NCBI RefSeq assembly: GCF_049310025.1
Contig: NZ_JBJYKD010000001.1
Coordinates: 132,830-196,829 of the forward strand
From: JBJYKD01 sp049310025
GTDB lineage: Bacteria; Bacillota; Thermosediminibacteria; Thermosediminibacterales; Tepidanaerobacteraceae
Reading direction: 5' to 3'
Length of the DNA: 64,000 nt
A model generated the notes under the pieces. It worked only from the letters and a program-made list of their open reading frames with translations. It had not been told where the DNA came from and made no database searches. The position numbers and the translations under genes are program-made. Numbering within the stretch: the first letter of the stretch is position 1; each line of letters begins with the position of its first letter. Shown here piece after piece: positions 1 to 8,950 of this stretch.

Positions 1-259
1 CCGCAAAACATTTCAATTGATAATATTCTCTGAAGAAATAAGTCTCATTTACCGTTAAAAGATTGACCAGCTCTTGAAGTTCCTGCTCCATCACATCAAA
101 TCGCAGCCACGCAAAGTAACTTCTGAAATTTTGATGACCGGTTGCCTTAATGCGGTTTTCTATTCTGCTTTCGACATAATACTTTTTATGCTCTTCAAAG
201 TAAATTCCGGTTTTCCTGTATATAAAATCTCTTAGCTTAACAAATTCTTCAACCGTCAC
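1..259 (-). CDS. cheR: CheR-type MCP methyltransferase, N-terminal part (cut by window edge)
   Basis: The reverse strand reads from a GTG at 259 (preceded by GAGGTG at 266-271) to the window edge without a stop, giving 86 residues. It begins VTVEEFVKLRDFIYRKTGIY and contains LTVNETYFFRE, which matches the N-terminal helical domain of CheR and its conserved NETYFFR segment. CheR uses S-adenosylmethionine to methylate glutamates of chemoreceptors; the Rossmann methyltransferase domain lies beyond the window. It follows the HEAT-repeat gene by 26 bases on the same strand and pairs with the cheB two genes upstream, so it is probably the last visible member of the chemosensory operon. The start was chosen for its ribosome site. 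Confidence 0.8.
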   Translation of the reverse strand, partial: MTVEEFVKLRDFIYRKTGIYFEEHKKYYVESRIENRIKATGHQNFRSYFAWLRFDVMEQELQELVNLLTVNETYFFREYYQLKCFA

Positions 260-285
260 TTTTGCACCTCATCTCAAAACACCCT

Positions 286-864
286 TCATTCCATCAGTTT
301 TCCTATAGCGGTTTTCACAGTATAGTCAAAAAACGGGCTGGAAAAACGGCGGGCAGCCCGCTTTATTGCTTCCCCGTCTTCCTTGCCGCAGCCAATTTCA
401 CCCAAATACTCAATCGCCGCAGCCACAACGTTTTCATCCTCATCTTCTTCTATCACCCTTTTTAAAAGCGCCGGCGCTGCCTTTAAACGCCCTTCCCCCA
501 AAGCAACGACAGCCTGCTGACGGACATCTTTGTCGGGGTGTTTAATCATTTTTTCAAGCACGTCCAGCGCCGAATCTCCGATAAGGGCAAGTATCTCGAC
601 CCCAGCGTTTCTAATATACGCATCCTCACTTTTTAAAAGCTCCGCCACAGACTCCGCCACACACCTGTCCCTTATTTTAATAAGAGAACTTATTATCGCT
701 TCCTGAACCGCCCTGCTCGTTTCCACCTCAAGTTGCCCTACAAGGGCTTCCACAATTCTTTCGCCTTGGGCCTCTCCAAGGTCAAGCGCCGCCATGATGC
801 GTTCATTTTCGCTTTTGCCGTTTCTCATCAAATTTAACAGCTCATTTATGCGAGACTCTTGCAT
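286..864 (-). CDS. HEAT-repeat protein of the chemosensory operon
   Basis: The 192-residue product is built of about five HEAT/PBS-lyase-like helical repeats; a clear unit is VLEKMIKHPDKDVRQQAVVA. There is no signal peptide or membrane segment, so it should be a cytosolic binding scaffold. The second ATG (864) is spaced 7 bases from AAGGTG; an ATG at 870 is also possible. It overlaps the end of cheB by about 20 bases and precedes cheR, which implies translational coupling. I infer that it binds a component of the methylation or adaptation machinery. No catalytic motif is visible. Confidence 0.75.
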   Translation of the reverse strand: MQESRINELLNLMRNGKSENERIMAALDLGEAQGERIVEALVGQLEVETSRAVQEAIISSLIKIRDRCVAESVAELLKSEDAYIRNAGVEILALIGDSALDVLEKMIKHPDKDVRQQAVVALGEGRLKAAPALLKRVIEEDEDENVVAAAIEYLGEIGCGKEDGEAIKRAARRFSSPFFDYTVKTAIGKLME

Positions 865-1948
865 GTTCATTCACCTTCTTTAATATGATATCGCCAATTT
901 TGTAGGCGGGTGCTATTATATCCGCTCCACCCCGTTCAATGGCCGCTCTGGGCATACCGTAAACCACCGCCGTCTCTTCCGATTCTGCAATTGTCAATCC
1001 GCCCTTTTTTCTTATCTCGACCATCATCTCGGCTCCATCGTCGCCCATACCGGTAAGCAGCACTCCTATAATATTCCGGCCATCCATATTTTCAAGCACC
1101 GATTTCATGGTTACGTTAACGGAAGGCTTGTACAGCGCATCTTCAGGCTTCCCCGTCAGTCTGGTTTTTAGGCCCAATTTCCCGGCATCCCGCTCCACCA
1201 CAAGATGCCACCCCCCTTTTGCCACGGTAATCGTTCCCGGCTCCACAGCAGCCCCGTCGATCGCTTCCCTTACAGGCAAATTGCAGTACTGGTCAAGGCG
1301 CCTTGCAAAAGATTCCGTAAAAGCCGGGGGCATGTGCTGAACCACCAGCACTGCCCCCGGAAAATCGGAAGGAAGGCGCGGCAATATTTCCATCAGAGTT
1401 TTCGGGCCTCCGGTTGAAACCCCCATAATTACCACAATTTCATTCTTCAAAAGCCTGGCCGGATTTTTCTTTCCGTATTCGCCCTGCCTTTTAATTGCAG
1501 CGGCAGATTTTCCGCAAGACCTCCCACGGCCTATCGATTTCCTGTTCGAAAAAGCCGCCGCCCTCACTTTTGCCACAATTTCATCTGCCAACTGCTTAAT
1601 CCCGAACGAGACAGTACCTCCGGGTTTTGCTACGAAATCAACGGCTCCAAGCTCAAGGGCCTCAAGGGTGGTTAAGGCTCCCTCCGTAGTCAGGGATGAA
1701 ATAATGACAACCGGACATGGCGCAAGGGACATAATATGCTGCAGGGCCGTAAGACCATCCATGTGCGGCATATTTATATCAAGTGTGACCACATCGGGGT
1801 CCAGTCTCAGCGTCTTTTCCACCGCCTCACGGCCATCCCGGGCAGTGTCAATCACCTCTATGTCTTCTTCGTTCTCCAGAATGTCTTTTAAGCACCTGCG
1901 CATGAAAGCAGAGTCGTCCGCTACAAGCACGCGGATTTTTTTAACCAT
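842..1948 (-). CDS. cheB: CheB: response regulator/protein-glutamate methylesterase
   Basis: The N-terminal receiver domain (about residues 1-120) has the acidic pair in VADDSAF and the phosphoacceptor Asp in LDINMPHMDG. The C-terminal methylesterase domain (about 170-360) carries GVSTGGP with the catalytic Ser, VQHMPP with the catalytic His, and GMGDDGAEM with the catalytic Asp. Phosphorylated CheB removes methyl groups from receptors and deamidates glutamines. The length is normal. An ATG at 1960 touches the GGAGA site, so the ATG at 1948 (MVKKIRVLV) is preferred. The gene abuts the triple-CheW gene upstream and overlaps the HEAT gene downstream. No cheA lies within the window. Confidence 0.93.
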   Translation of the reverse strand: MVKKIRVLVADDSAFMRRCLKDILENEEDIEVIDTARDGREAVEKTLRLDPDVVTLDINMPHMDGLTALQHIMSLAPCPVVIISSLTTEGALTTLEALELGAVDFVAKPGGTVSFGIKQLADEIVAKVRAAAFSNRKSIGRGRSCGKSAAAIKRQGEYGKKNPARLLKNEIVVIMGVSTGGPKTLMEILPRLPSDFPGAVLVVQHMPPAFTESFARRLDQYCNLPVREAIDGAAVEPGTITVAKGGWHLVVERDAGKLGLKTRLTGKPEDALYKPSVNVTMKSVLENMDGRNIIGVLLTGMGDDGAEMMVEIRKKGGLTIAESEETAVVYGMPRAAIERGGADIIAPAYKIGDIILKKVNEHARVSHK

Positions 1949-1956
1949 ACCTGAAA

Positions 1957-3483
1957 TCATTCTCCTTGCTTTATTTCATCGATTTCCATAAGCTCCTCTT
2001 TTTCCTTCCACGACAGGACTTCTTGCGTAGAAAGCAGAATTATCATCCTGTTTACTGCATCGAATTTCGCTATACCTCTGATAAACCTCTGCTCTATTTC
2101 AGCCATCAGAATTTCAGGCGTGCTTTCTATCTGGGAACGCTTCACTTTCAGAACCTCTTTAACCGAATCTACAATAAAGCCTGTACACCTGCCGGCAATC
2201 TCCACGATCACTATTCTGTTATGCTCGCCCCGGTCGCTTTCCTTTAATCCGAACTTTTTGCGAAGATCAATGACCGGCACGATTACGCCGCGAAGATTTA
2301 TAACTCCTTCCACAAAATCCGGCGCCTTGGGAACAGCCACTATATCCGTCAGCCTTATTATCTCCCTTACGTCTTCTATAGAAAATGCGCATTCTATACC
2401 TTCCACAACGAAACTCACCAGCTGTTCCTCTTCATCTTTCTCTTCAATAAATTCCATCCCACCATCATCTCCACAAGACCGCAATATATCAGCACTATCT
2501 TTCAGCCTGCGGGAAAACATCTTTTTAGGGTCAAGCACGTAAACCAGCCGCCTGCCGCCCTCGAGCTTGCATATTCCGCTTATCTCTTCGCTATCCTTGT
2601 CTTTTAAAAGCGCCGGCATGGAGACAATTGACGTTTTTGCGACGCGCAGCACTTCTGAAACCACATCGACTCTAAATCCAACTGTATACGAACAGTCTTC
2701 TTCATCTATATGAGTTACTATGATCCTTGACTTCTCATCAAAGGCGCATTCCTCCATGCGAAACAACCGCCGCAGGCTAACTATCGGCAATACTTTGTTG
2801 CGAAGAGAAATGATTCCAAGAATATAAGGCTGGGTGTTCGGAACTTCGCTGATTTCTTCGGAGAAACGGACTATCTCCTGGACGTTAGCCACCTCAATCC
2901 CATATTCCTCGTCACCTATCTTGAAGCTGATGAGCTGCAGCTGTTCTTCACCGGCAGAATCCTCATTTCTCTTATTATCTTCGTTGACTTTTATCCGGTT
3001 AATTACATCTCTTTTGCCGGCTTCTCCATCCCAGGATTTAAGTAGCCGCTTTGCGTCCAGCAGCATAACCAACTTGCCGCCGTTTTCGATTCTTGCCACG
3101 CCTTCCAGAAAATCTCCTTTAGCTTCCGCCCCGGATATTTCCTCTATCTCTTCCCTTCGAATAGATATTACTCCGGCTACCCGGTCTACCACGTACCCAA
3201 GTTTTTTATCATCCGATGTGAGCACGATTACGCGGCTTGCCTCAGTATCTTCCTCTTTCGCAAGCCCGAGGCGCAGCCGGCAATCCACAATCGTCAGGAT
3301 GGTTCCCCTCAGGTTGGCAAGGCCCCGGATATACAGAGGGACGCGCGGGACCTTTACCACCTCCGGAACTCTTATTATTTCCTGCAGATACTGTATAGCC
3401 ACACCGTACATCTCATCGCCCAGATAGAAGGTAATGTACTGGTTGCTGCTGTCAATGGCCCTTTCACTCCTATTTAATTCCAT
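1957..3483 (-). CDS. Triple CheW-domain coupling protein
   Basis: The 508-residue protein contains three consecutive CheW folds, at about 15-155, 175-325 and 350-495. Each has the GI.NLRG/GIISLRN-type core motif: IRGLANLRGTILTIVD, ILGIISLRNKVLPIVS and VEGVINLRGVIVPVID. CheW couples the receptor signalling tip to the CheA P5 domain; a tandem trimer could cross-link several receptor or kinase units. The linkers are acidic and probably flexible. It lies between the soluble MCP and cheB, and its stop overlaps the cheB ribosome site. Most organisms encode single-domain CheW, so the triple form is unusual. Confidence 0.9.
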   Translation of the reverse strand: MELNRSERAIDSSNQYITFYLGDEMYGVAIQYLQEIIRVPEVVKVPRVPLYIRGLANLRGTILTIVDCRLRLGLAKEEDTEASRVIVLTSDDKKLGYVVDRVAGVISIRREEIEEISGAEAKGDFLEGVARIENGGKLVMLLDAKRLLKSWDGEAGKRDVINRIKVNEDNKRNEDSAGEEQLQLISFKIGDEEYGIEVANVQEIVRFSEEISEVPNTQPYILGIISLRNKVLPIVSLRRLFRMEECAFDEKSRIIVTHIDEEDCSYTVGFRVDVVSEVLRVAKTSIVSMPALLKDKDSEEISGICKLEGGRRLVYVLDPKKMFSRRLKDSADILRSCGDDGGMEFIEEKDEEEQLVSFVVEGIECAFSIEDVREIIRLTDIVAVPKAPDFVEGVINLRGVIVPVIDLRKKFGLKESDRGEHNRIVIVEIAGRCTGFIVDSVKEVLKVKRSQIESTPEILMAEIEQRFIRGIAKFDAVNRMIILLSTQEVLSWKEKEELMEIDEIKQGE

Positions 3484-3519
3484 AAAATTATCACCCTATC
3501 AATTAATTCTTTTCCGAAC

Positions 3520-5481
3520 TCAAGATTGCTGCAGTTCATCGGCCAGTGCCGCAATCTCTTCAATGGCTCTTGAAAGTTCTCTCACGCCTTCCGCCTGCTG
3601 CTTACCAGCCGCAGCCGCTTCCTGTGCGGCTCTGGCCGCCTCTTCTGCAGCAGATGCAATCTGGTCCACACCTTTTTTTGCCTCCTCAATGGCCAGAACA
3701 CTCTGCCTGGCCTCTTCAGCAATTTCTTCCGTACCCTTTACTATAGTCTTCATGTCTTTTTCTATCTGCTCGAGATCCTTTGAAGTCTTTTTTGCTTTTT
3801 CTACCTCCTGCACTGTAGACTCGCCTATTGCTTCCGTATCCGTCAAAACAATCTTTATCTGCTCCTGTATAGACTTTACAAGCTCTTTTATCTGTTCAGC
3901 GTTGCTTGCGCTGTCCTGCGCCAAATTTCTTATATCCGATGCGACAACCGCAAACCCTTTGCCGTATTCCCCTGCTCTTGCCGCCTCTATCGCTCCGCTT
4001 ACAGCAAGCATATTCGTCTGAATACCTACTGTGGCTATGGTATCCACAATTTTGTCTATTTCTTTGGCCCTGGATTCCAGCGTCTTTATCTTTTCAATAT
4101 TTTGTTTATTCGCATTCATGGCCTCCAAAATCCCGGAAATCAGCAGGTCTACATTTGCTTTATTGCGCTCAAGCAATTCTGATAGTTCTTTAACCCTGTT
4201 TAAGGATGATTGCGCCTCTTCGCTGATTGTCTTCATCCCTTTCTCTATTTGCGCCGCAGCTCCGGAAGATTCTTCGGCCGCCCCTGCCTGCTGTTCACTG
4301 CCCCTGGATATCTGCGCGAGCGCCACCATGATCTGATCTGCCGATTTGCTTGTTTCTTCAATGGCAGCAGAAAGTTCTTCCGCCGCAGCCGCAAGGCTCT
4401 CGGCCGATTTTTGAGTATCGGTAGAAGCTTTCAATTCCTCTGCCATTTCAGCAAGTTCCGCTGCTGCCTGACTTATGTCGGAAAGGGCTTTCGTCTGCTG
4501 GTCTATCGCCTGGAGGGATTCCTGCGTCGCTTTGGCCTGCTCATCTGCGCCGCCTGCTATCATTTCTGCTCCCTTTTGGAATTCCTGCACAGCAGCAAGC
4601 GACTGGCGGCTGAGGTCGTTTATTATGGTAGCGGCTTTTACCACCTCTTCCATTGCCCTGACAACAGAAATCAGGTCTTCATTTATTGATTTTCCTTTTT
4701 CCACCTGGGAGCGCGCTTTGGCCGCTGAATCATTAATCGCATCTACTACAACCTTTACCTCCTGCTGAATGTTATTTACAACTTCTCTTATGTCGTTGGC
4801 TGCCTTTTCAGAAGTCTCCGCCAGTACCCTTACTTCATCGGCCACCACGGCAAATCCCTTGCCGTGCTCTCCGGCCCGCGCTGCTTCAATTGCCGCATTT
4901 AACGCCAGTAAATTGGTCTGATCGGCTATTCTGACAACCGTCTTAATTATATTGCCTATGTTTTCCGCCTGCTTTTCCAGTTGGGCCACAAGCCTTGCCG
5001 ACTCCTCATTTTTAGAAGACGCCTTGTTAACACCTTCTATAAGTTTTTCTATGTCCTCAGCCGTTTTTTCAACGAGCGTTTGAATGGCCTTCCCCCGGTC
5101 CAGCGCCAACCGGGCATTTTCCGCCGCCCGCTCTGACCCTCTGGTTATCTGCTCAATGGCCGCCAGTGATTCCTGGGTGGCTTTGCTTGCTTCCTCCGCT
5201 CCGCTGGCAATCTGTTCCATGGAAGACCTCAGTTCCTCTACTGCTCCTGAAGCCTCCTCCACACCCGATGACAGTTCTTCAGTGGCAGCCGCAATTCTCT
5301 CCGCCGCCTGCTGTTTCTTTGCAAAGGTGCGAGCCTTTTTTCTCTGCATCTCAAGCTGCTTTTTGTCTATGGACCTGGCTGTTTGAACCGGACTTACATC
5401 AATTTTGTCACTCCTTGCGGTATCTGTTCCTTCGCCGCTTAACGGGGCAAGTGCCTTAAAATTTTTTTCTGACATATCCAC
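3520..5481 (-). CDS. Soluble methyl-accepting chemotaxis protein with two signalling tips
   Basis: The product is almost entirely coiled coil and has no transmembrane segment or recognisable ligand domain. Two hairpin tips are present: a canonical one near residue 195 (QTNLLALNAAIEAARAGE followed by GKGFAVVADEVR) and a divergent one near residue 495 (QTNMLAVSGAIEAARAGE followed by GKGFAVVASDIR). Helix repeats rich in EEAS/ATQES flank both and may contain methylation sites. The GTG at 5481 sits 6 bases after AGGAGG, so I prefer it to upstream codons. It should sense a cytosolic signal or partner protein. It is the first gene of the che cluster, downstream of the poly-T tract. Confidence 0.9.
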   Translation of the reverse strand: MDMSEKNFKALAPLSGEGTDTARSDKIDVSPVQTARSIDKKQLEMQRKKARTFAKKQQAAERIAAATEELSSGVEEASGAVEELRSSMEQIASGAEEASKATQESLAAIEQITRGSERAAENARLALDRGKAIQTLVEKTAEDIEKLIEGVNKASSKNEESARLVAQLEKQAENIGNIIKTVVRIADQTNLLALNAAIEAARAGEHGKGFAVVADEVRVLAETSEKAANDIREVVNNIQQEVKVVVDAINDSAAKARSQVEKGKSINEDLISVVRAMEEVVKAATIINDLSRQSLAAVQEFQKGAEMIAGGADEQAKATQESLQAIDQQTKALSDISQAAAELAEMAEELKASTDTQKSAESLAAAAEELSAAIEETSKSADQIMVALAQISRGSEQQAGAAEESSGAAAQIEKGMKTISEEAQSSLNRVKELSELLERNKANVDLLISGILEAMNANKQNIEKIKTLESRAKEIDKIVDTIATVGIQTNMLAVSGAIEAARAGEYGKGFAVVASDIRNLAQDSASNAEQIKELVKSIQEQIKIVLTDTEAIGESTVQEVEKAKKTSKDLEQIEKDMKTIVKGTEEIAEEARQSVLAIEEAKKGVDQIASAAEEAARAAQEAAAAGKQQAEGVRELSRAIEEIAALADELQQS

Positions 5482-5648
5482 GCATGACCTCCTGTTTTTA
5501 TAAAATTTTTTAAATATTATAAGCAAGTTGCATGAAAAAGCATATGTCTTAAAAAGACATAAAATGATCTCTCACTTAAAAATTTATATTTTAAAATTCG
5601 ACATATTTTACCAAAATCCTTCTTCAATTTTTTGAATTTTATAATTTT

Positions 5649-5711
<63 letters not shown>

Positions 5712-5755
5712 AATATTATAATTATTTATGGCAATCGAATGATCCAACTTAAATA

Positions 5756-5773
5756 GAGGGGGTCTCCCCCCTC
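5756..5773 (-). terminator. GC-rich hairpin after the PAS/HD gene
   Basis: GAGGGGG and CCCCCTC form a perfect 7-bp stem around a 4-base loop, 23 bases beyond the stop of the PAS/HD gene. There is no immediate T-tract, only TATTTAAG, so this is a possible but not canonical intrinsic terminator. Confidence 0.45.
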
Positions 5774-5795
5774 ATCATCAAAATTCCCCAGCCCT

Positions 5796-7148
5796 TTACA
5801 ACTTACGGCTGACGAAGAATCCCATATAAATATCCATCTCTATCTCCTGATTATAAGATGGAAAGCTGCTCTCTTCTTTAACATAAATTCTTGTGCCTTT
5901 TACCTTCATCGAAACTTTTGAACCCCTGCGGGTAATTCCTGCGGATAGACCGTCAATCAATCTGAAAAACCTGTGCATGGGCAGCAGGTAATCTGGAAAA
6001 TCGGCCGGCAATTCATTCTCCGTGTGATGATGATACTTTATCAGATAATATACTTTATCGTTTATGTCATACAGCGACTTGCTTAAAGAAGCTCCCCGAA
6101 ATGCATGGAGAAAGCCCTGCTCAAATGCTTCTTTTGGATTTACTGTATCTCCTATCTTTAAATCCGGCTGCACCTTCCCGATATCATGCAGAATGGTGGC
6201 CTGAACAAGCGTATTCTTATCCATGCCCGGCAGCTCCATCAGCCCCTGCTTAAAGGCATCTGCTATCAATTTGAGCATGTTTACGACATGCCTGTAACAG
6301 CCTTGTTTGATCACACCGTTTATCTTTATCATACCGGTACTTTCGTCGTATTCGTCCATATACTCTACTATCGATTTTAACCGCACCTCTATGCGCTGGT
6401 CCGGAAGCATTATCGAAAAAGCCGTTTCCACTTCCCCCTGGGTATTTCTCAGTTTTTCCACCAGGGTGTACTCAGCTGTAACATCTATATAAACAACAAG
6501 AATGGAATTTGACTCTTTTAAAACAGTTGCAGTAACTTTATAATAAGTTCCCATTTTACTTATGAATACCCTGCTGTGGTAATTACCTTTTATTATTGCC
6601 TTCATTTCTTCGGCACCTATAGTATTTTCTAACATTATTTTTTTTGCAAGCTCATTAGCCTTTATGACTTCACCTTCATTAGAAACCAGTGCAATCCCAA
6701 AAGGCAGTATATCTATTATCATGTCTATCAAATGCTCTACATCAATCCTCTTTTGCTTTTCTTCACTGTGAGACCTGGCAAGCTCGGCTATCAGCTTTTG
6801 CATGGAAAGGCCGCCCGCTATCCTTCCACCTTCGCCTGCAAATACCGGCATTTCTCCACATTTACTTATTCTTTCAACAATGCCCTCTATATCTTCGGTC
6901 AATTCCACTTTATCCTCGTCTTTTATCAAAACAGCAATGTCTCCGGCCTTAACTTTTGCACTTTCATCTCCCATAAGAAGCCATTTTATTATCGACTTGC
7001 AGCCAATATATCCCCAAGCACCTTCTCCCTCTTTTCCCACAATTACCAGGTTTCCTTCACTTTCCAGCAATTTCCCCGCCACTTCTCTTAAATCGGCATC
7101 CGGCGGAACTTGTGGCAGAGTAATGTGTCTATCCTTAAAATCTTCCAT
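5796..7148 (-). CDS. CBS-like/PAS/HD-domain signalling protein
   Basis: The 450-residue cytosolic protein has an N-terminal CBS-like region (about 10-125), a PAS-like segment (about 140-235, beginning LIDMIIDILPFGIALVSNEG) and a C-terminal HD-type region (about 270-440) with ILHDIGK and a YHHHTE segment. HD domains act as metal-dependent phosphohydrolases, but the HD-GYP signature is absent, so c-di-GMP hydrolysis cannot be claimed. The ATG follows GGAGAGGTG at 7 bases. It is the last gene of the stressosome operon, 18 bases after the diguanylate cyclase, and may tune or read the same second-messenger output. Confidence 0.75.
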   Translation of the reverse strand: MEDFKDRHITLPQVPPDADLREVAGKLLESEGNLVIVGKEGEGAWGYIGCKSIIKWLLMGDESAKVKAGDIAVLIKDEDKVELTEDIEGIVERISKCGEMPVFAGEGGRIAGGLSMQKLIAELARSHSEEKQKRIDVEHLIDMIIDILPFGIALVSNEGEVIKANELAKKIMLENTIGAEEMKAIIKGNYHSRVFISKMGTYYKVTATVLKESNSILVVYIDVTAEYTLVEKLRNTQGEVETAFSIMLPDQRIEVRLKSIVEYMDEYDESTGMIKINGVIKQGCYRHVVNMLKLIADAFKQGLMELPGMDKNTLVQATILHDIGKVQPDLKIGDTVNPKEAFEQGFLHAFRGASLSKSLYDINDKVYYLIKYHHHTENELPADFPDYLLPMHRFFRLIDGLSAGITRRGSKVSMKVKGTRIYVKEESSFPSYNQEIEMDIYMGFFVSRKL

Positions 7149-7166
7149 TCAAGCACACCTCTCCAC

Positions 7167-7970
7167 CTATTTTTTGCCGTTCAACTGGCCGTAAAAGATG
7201 AGCCTGTTTTTCCCTCTTGCTTTAGCCTCATACATCGCAGCGTCCGCAAATTCTATTATTTCATCCATACTCAAAGGGCGATTATCCGGATATACCGCTG
7301 CACCTATGCTTGCCGTAATTTTTATCCCGGCTTCTGTAAATACTTTATCTTCTATTCGCTTTCTTATCCTCTCCAGCGGTTTTTTCGCACTGCTGCTGTC
7401 CGTTGCCGGCAATAATATCAGAAATTCCTCTCCTCCATACCTCATAACCGCGTCTCCATCTCTCAGGCTATCCCTGATAATAGAACTTATTTCTTTCAGA
7501 AGCTCATCTCCGACCATATGGCCGTAAGCGTCATTAACATCTTTGAAATTGTCGAGATCTAGCATTGCCACCGTAAGGGGTGTTTTTGTCGTCTGAGCAT
7601 TCGCCCACAGCTTTGACAGCGTCTTTTCGATGGCCAGCCTGTTATAAAGTCCTGTCAGAGGATCTCTTTCGACACTCTCTTTTAAAGACAGAAGCAGGGC
7701 ATCCGTAGCAATAAGTATCTGGGCGAGGAATTCCGTGGCCCTTTCTATATATATCCACTGGACCATATCATTGTCATTTCTTATATTAAGCACATCTTTC
7801 AAAACCTGGTTGTGAATATCCAGGAGGTTTGCCGCCTGGGCAGACGACTCGTCGAGAAGTTTTATCAGATTCTGGTAGGCCTCAAACAGCACGTCGTCCT
7901 GACCGCCCCTTAAAATGAACCTGGAAAGATATTTTTTATACTCCCCAACAAAACACCTTAAGTCCTTCAA
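7167..7970 (-). CDS. Diguanylate cyclase (GGDEF) with RsbU-like N-terminal domain
   Basis: The C-terminal half (about 105-265) is a GGDEF domain with DPLTGLYNR, DLDNFKDVNDAYGH and the active-site RYGGEEF. An RDGD sequence five residues before GGEEF fits the inhibitory I-site, so product inhibition is expected. The helical first 85 residues (YKKYLSRFI, LLDIHNQVLKDV) resemble the RsbT-binding N-terminal domain of RsbU. This suggests that RsbT released by the stressosome switches on c-di-GMP synthesis, as described for Moorella thermoacetica. The start is TTG at 7970, with GGAGGG upstream, overlapping the phosphatase stop by 4 bases. Confidence 0.9.
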   Translation of the reverse strand: MKDLRCFVGEYKKYLSRFILRGGQDDVLFEAYQNLIKLLDESSAQAANLLDIHNQVLKDVLNIRNDNDMVQWIYIERATEFLAQILIATDALLLSLKESVERDPLTGLYNRLAIEKTLSKLWANAQTTKTPLTVAMLDLDNFKDVNDAYGHMVGDELLKEISSIIRDSLRDGDAVMRYGGEEFLILLPATDSSSAKKPLERIRKRIEDKVFTEAGIKITASIGAAVYPDNRPLSMDEIIEFADAAMYEAKARGKNRLIFYGQLNGKK

Positions 7971-8950
7971 AGCCCTATCCCTCCTCTTGCTACCAAAACG
8001 CTTGCGTCATCTTCTTCAATTGCAAACTCCCGCACTATCTTTTCCGCCGTCCCTTGAGCGTTCATCGTCTTCAGCCAATTCATATCAGGTGCCGGAATAA
8101 ACTGGTTCTTTATACCGTCGGTACACACAACCAAAACAAAACCTGCGGGCAAAACGGTTTCTTTAAATATTTTCAGGCTCACGGGCAATCTTCCGATAAT
8201 CCCCGGCACGCCCTTTAATTTTCTCACAGATCCGGTATCTATAAGCCAACCTTTTATATTGCCAATATTTACATACTCAATCCCGCTTTCGGAAACAAGC
8301 GCTATAAAAGCCGCACAGCCGCGTGTATCCCGCAACATTTTTTCTAGACCGGCATATATTTTTTCTATATGCATTTCATGAGAATTTTTCATATATAATT
8401 CAATCGCCTTCGCAACCGCTCCGGCCCTTTTGCCGTGGCCGAGGACATCTGCCACAAATAAAAAATATTTGCCTCCTATCTCTCTATAGATGCAAATATC
8501 TCCGCTATCTTCCTCTAAATAATGCGGTTTTGACGCCGTTCCAACCTGAAGGATAAAGCCTTTTTTCCTGCACTGTGGCGATAGACTGAAAACGGCCTTT
8601 ACAAACATTCCTCCATCCGGTTTTTGTTCAATATCGAGCTTTTCGCTATTGTTTTTAGTAACATCCAGCCCTATTCCAAGGCCGCTTTTGACTTCAGTAA
8701 TTCCACCTTCACGATTTACCTTGCCCTCGTCCTCGGCGGCAACAATCAGCTTATTTCCCTCTCTTTTTACTGCAATAAAACCTTTTCCACCGTATTTCAA
8801 AATATTAGTGGCAAGTTCTCTTGCCACAAGAGCCACAAGAGGCGCTGAAGGCATGTCAGGATAGCTTTCTTTCAGATACTTATTGATTTTATGCTCCAGA
8901 ATGAACAGGTCCGCCTCCATCTCAATGTCTACCTTCAGCCCCTCTCTCAA
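7967..8950 (-). CDS. RsbX-like phosphatase with N-terminal HATPase-like domain
   Basis: Residues about 1-125 resemble an RsbW/RsbT-type HATPase (ARELATNILKYG and GLGIGLDVTKN). Residues about 135-325 are a compact PP2C/SpoIIE-type phosphatase with VADVLGHGKRAG and VVCTDGIKNQ, which hold the metal-binding Asp residues. RsbX resets the stressosome by dephosphorylating RsbS and RsbR; that is the likely role here. Bacillus RsbX lacks the HATPase part, so this is a fusion form. The TTG start at 8950 follows AGGAGG and overlaps the rsbT stop by 4 bases, indicating coupling. An RsbU-type role is less likely because the cyclase carries the RsbU-like domain. Confidence 0.8.
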   Translation of the reverse strand: MREGLKVDIEMEADLFILEHKINKYLKESYPDMPSAPLVALVARELATNILKYGGKGFIAVKREGNKLIVAAEDEGKVNREGGITEVKSGLGIGLDVTKNNSEKLDIEQKPDGGMFVKAVFSLSPQCRKKGFILQVGTASKPHYLEEDSGDICIYREIGGKYFLFVADVLGHGKRAGAVAKAIELYMKNSHEMHIEKIYAGLEKMLRDTRGCAAFIALVSESGIEYVNIGNIKGWLIDTGSVRKLKGVPGIIGRLPVSLKIFKETVLPAGFVLVVCTDGIKNQFIPAPDMNWLKTMNAQGTAEKIVREFAIEEDDASVLVARGGIGL

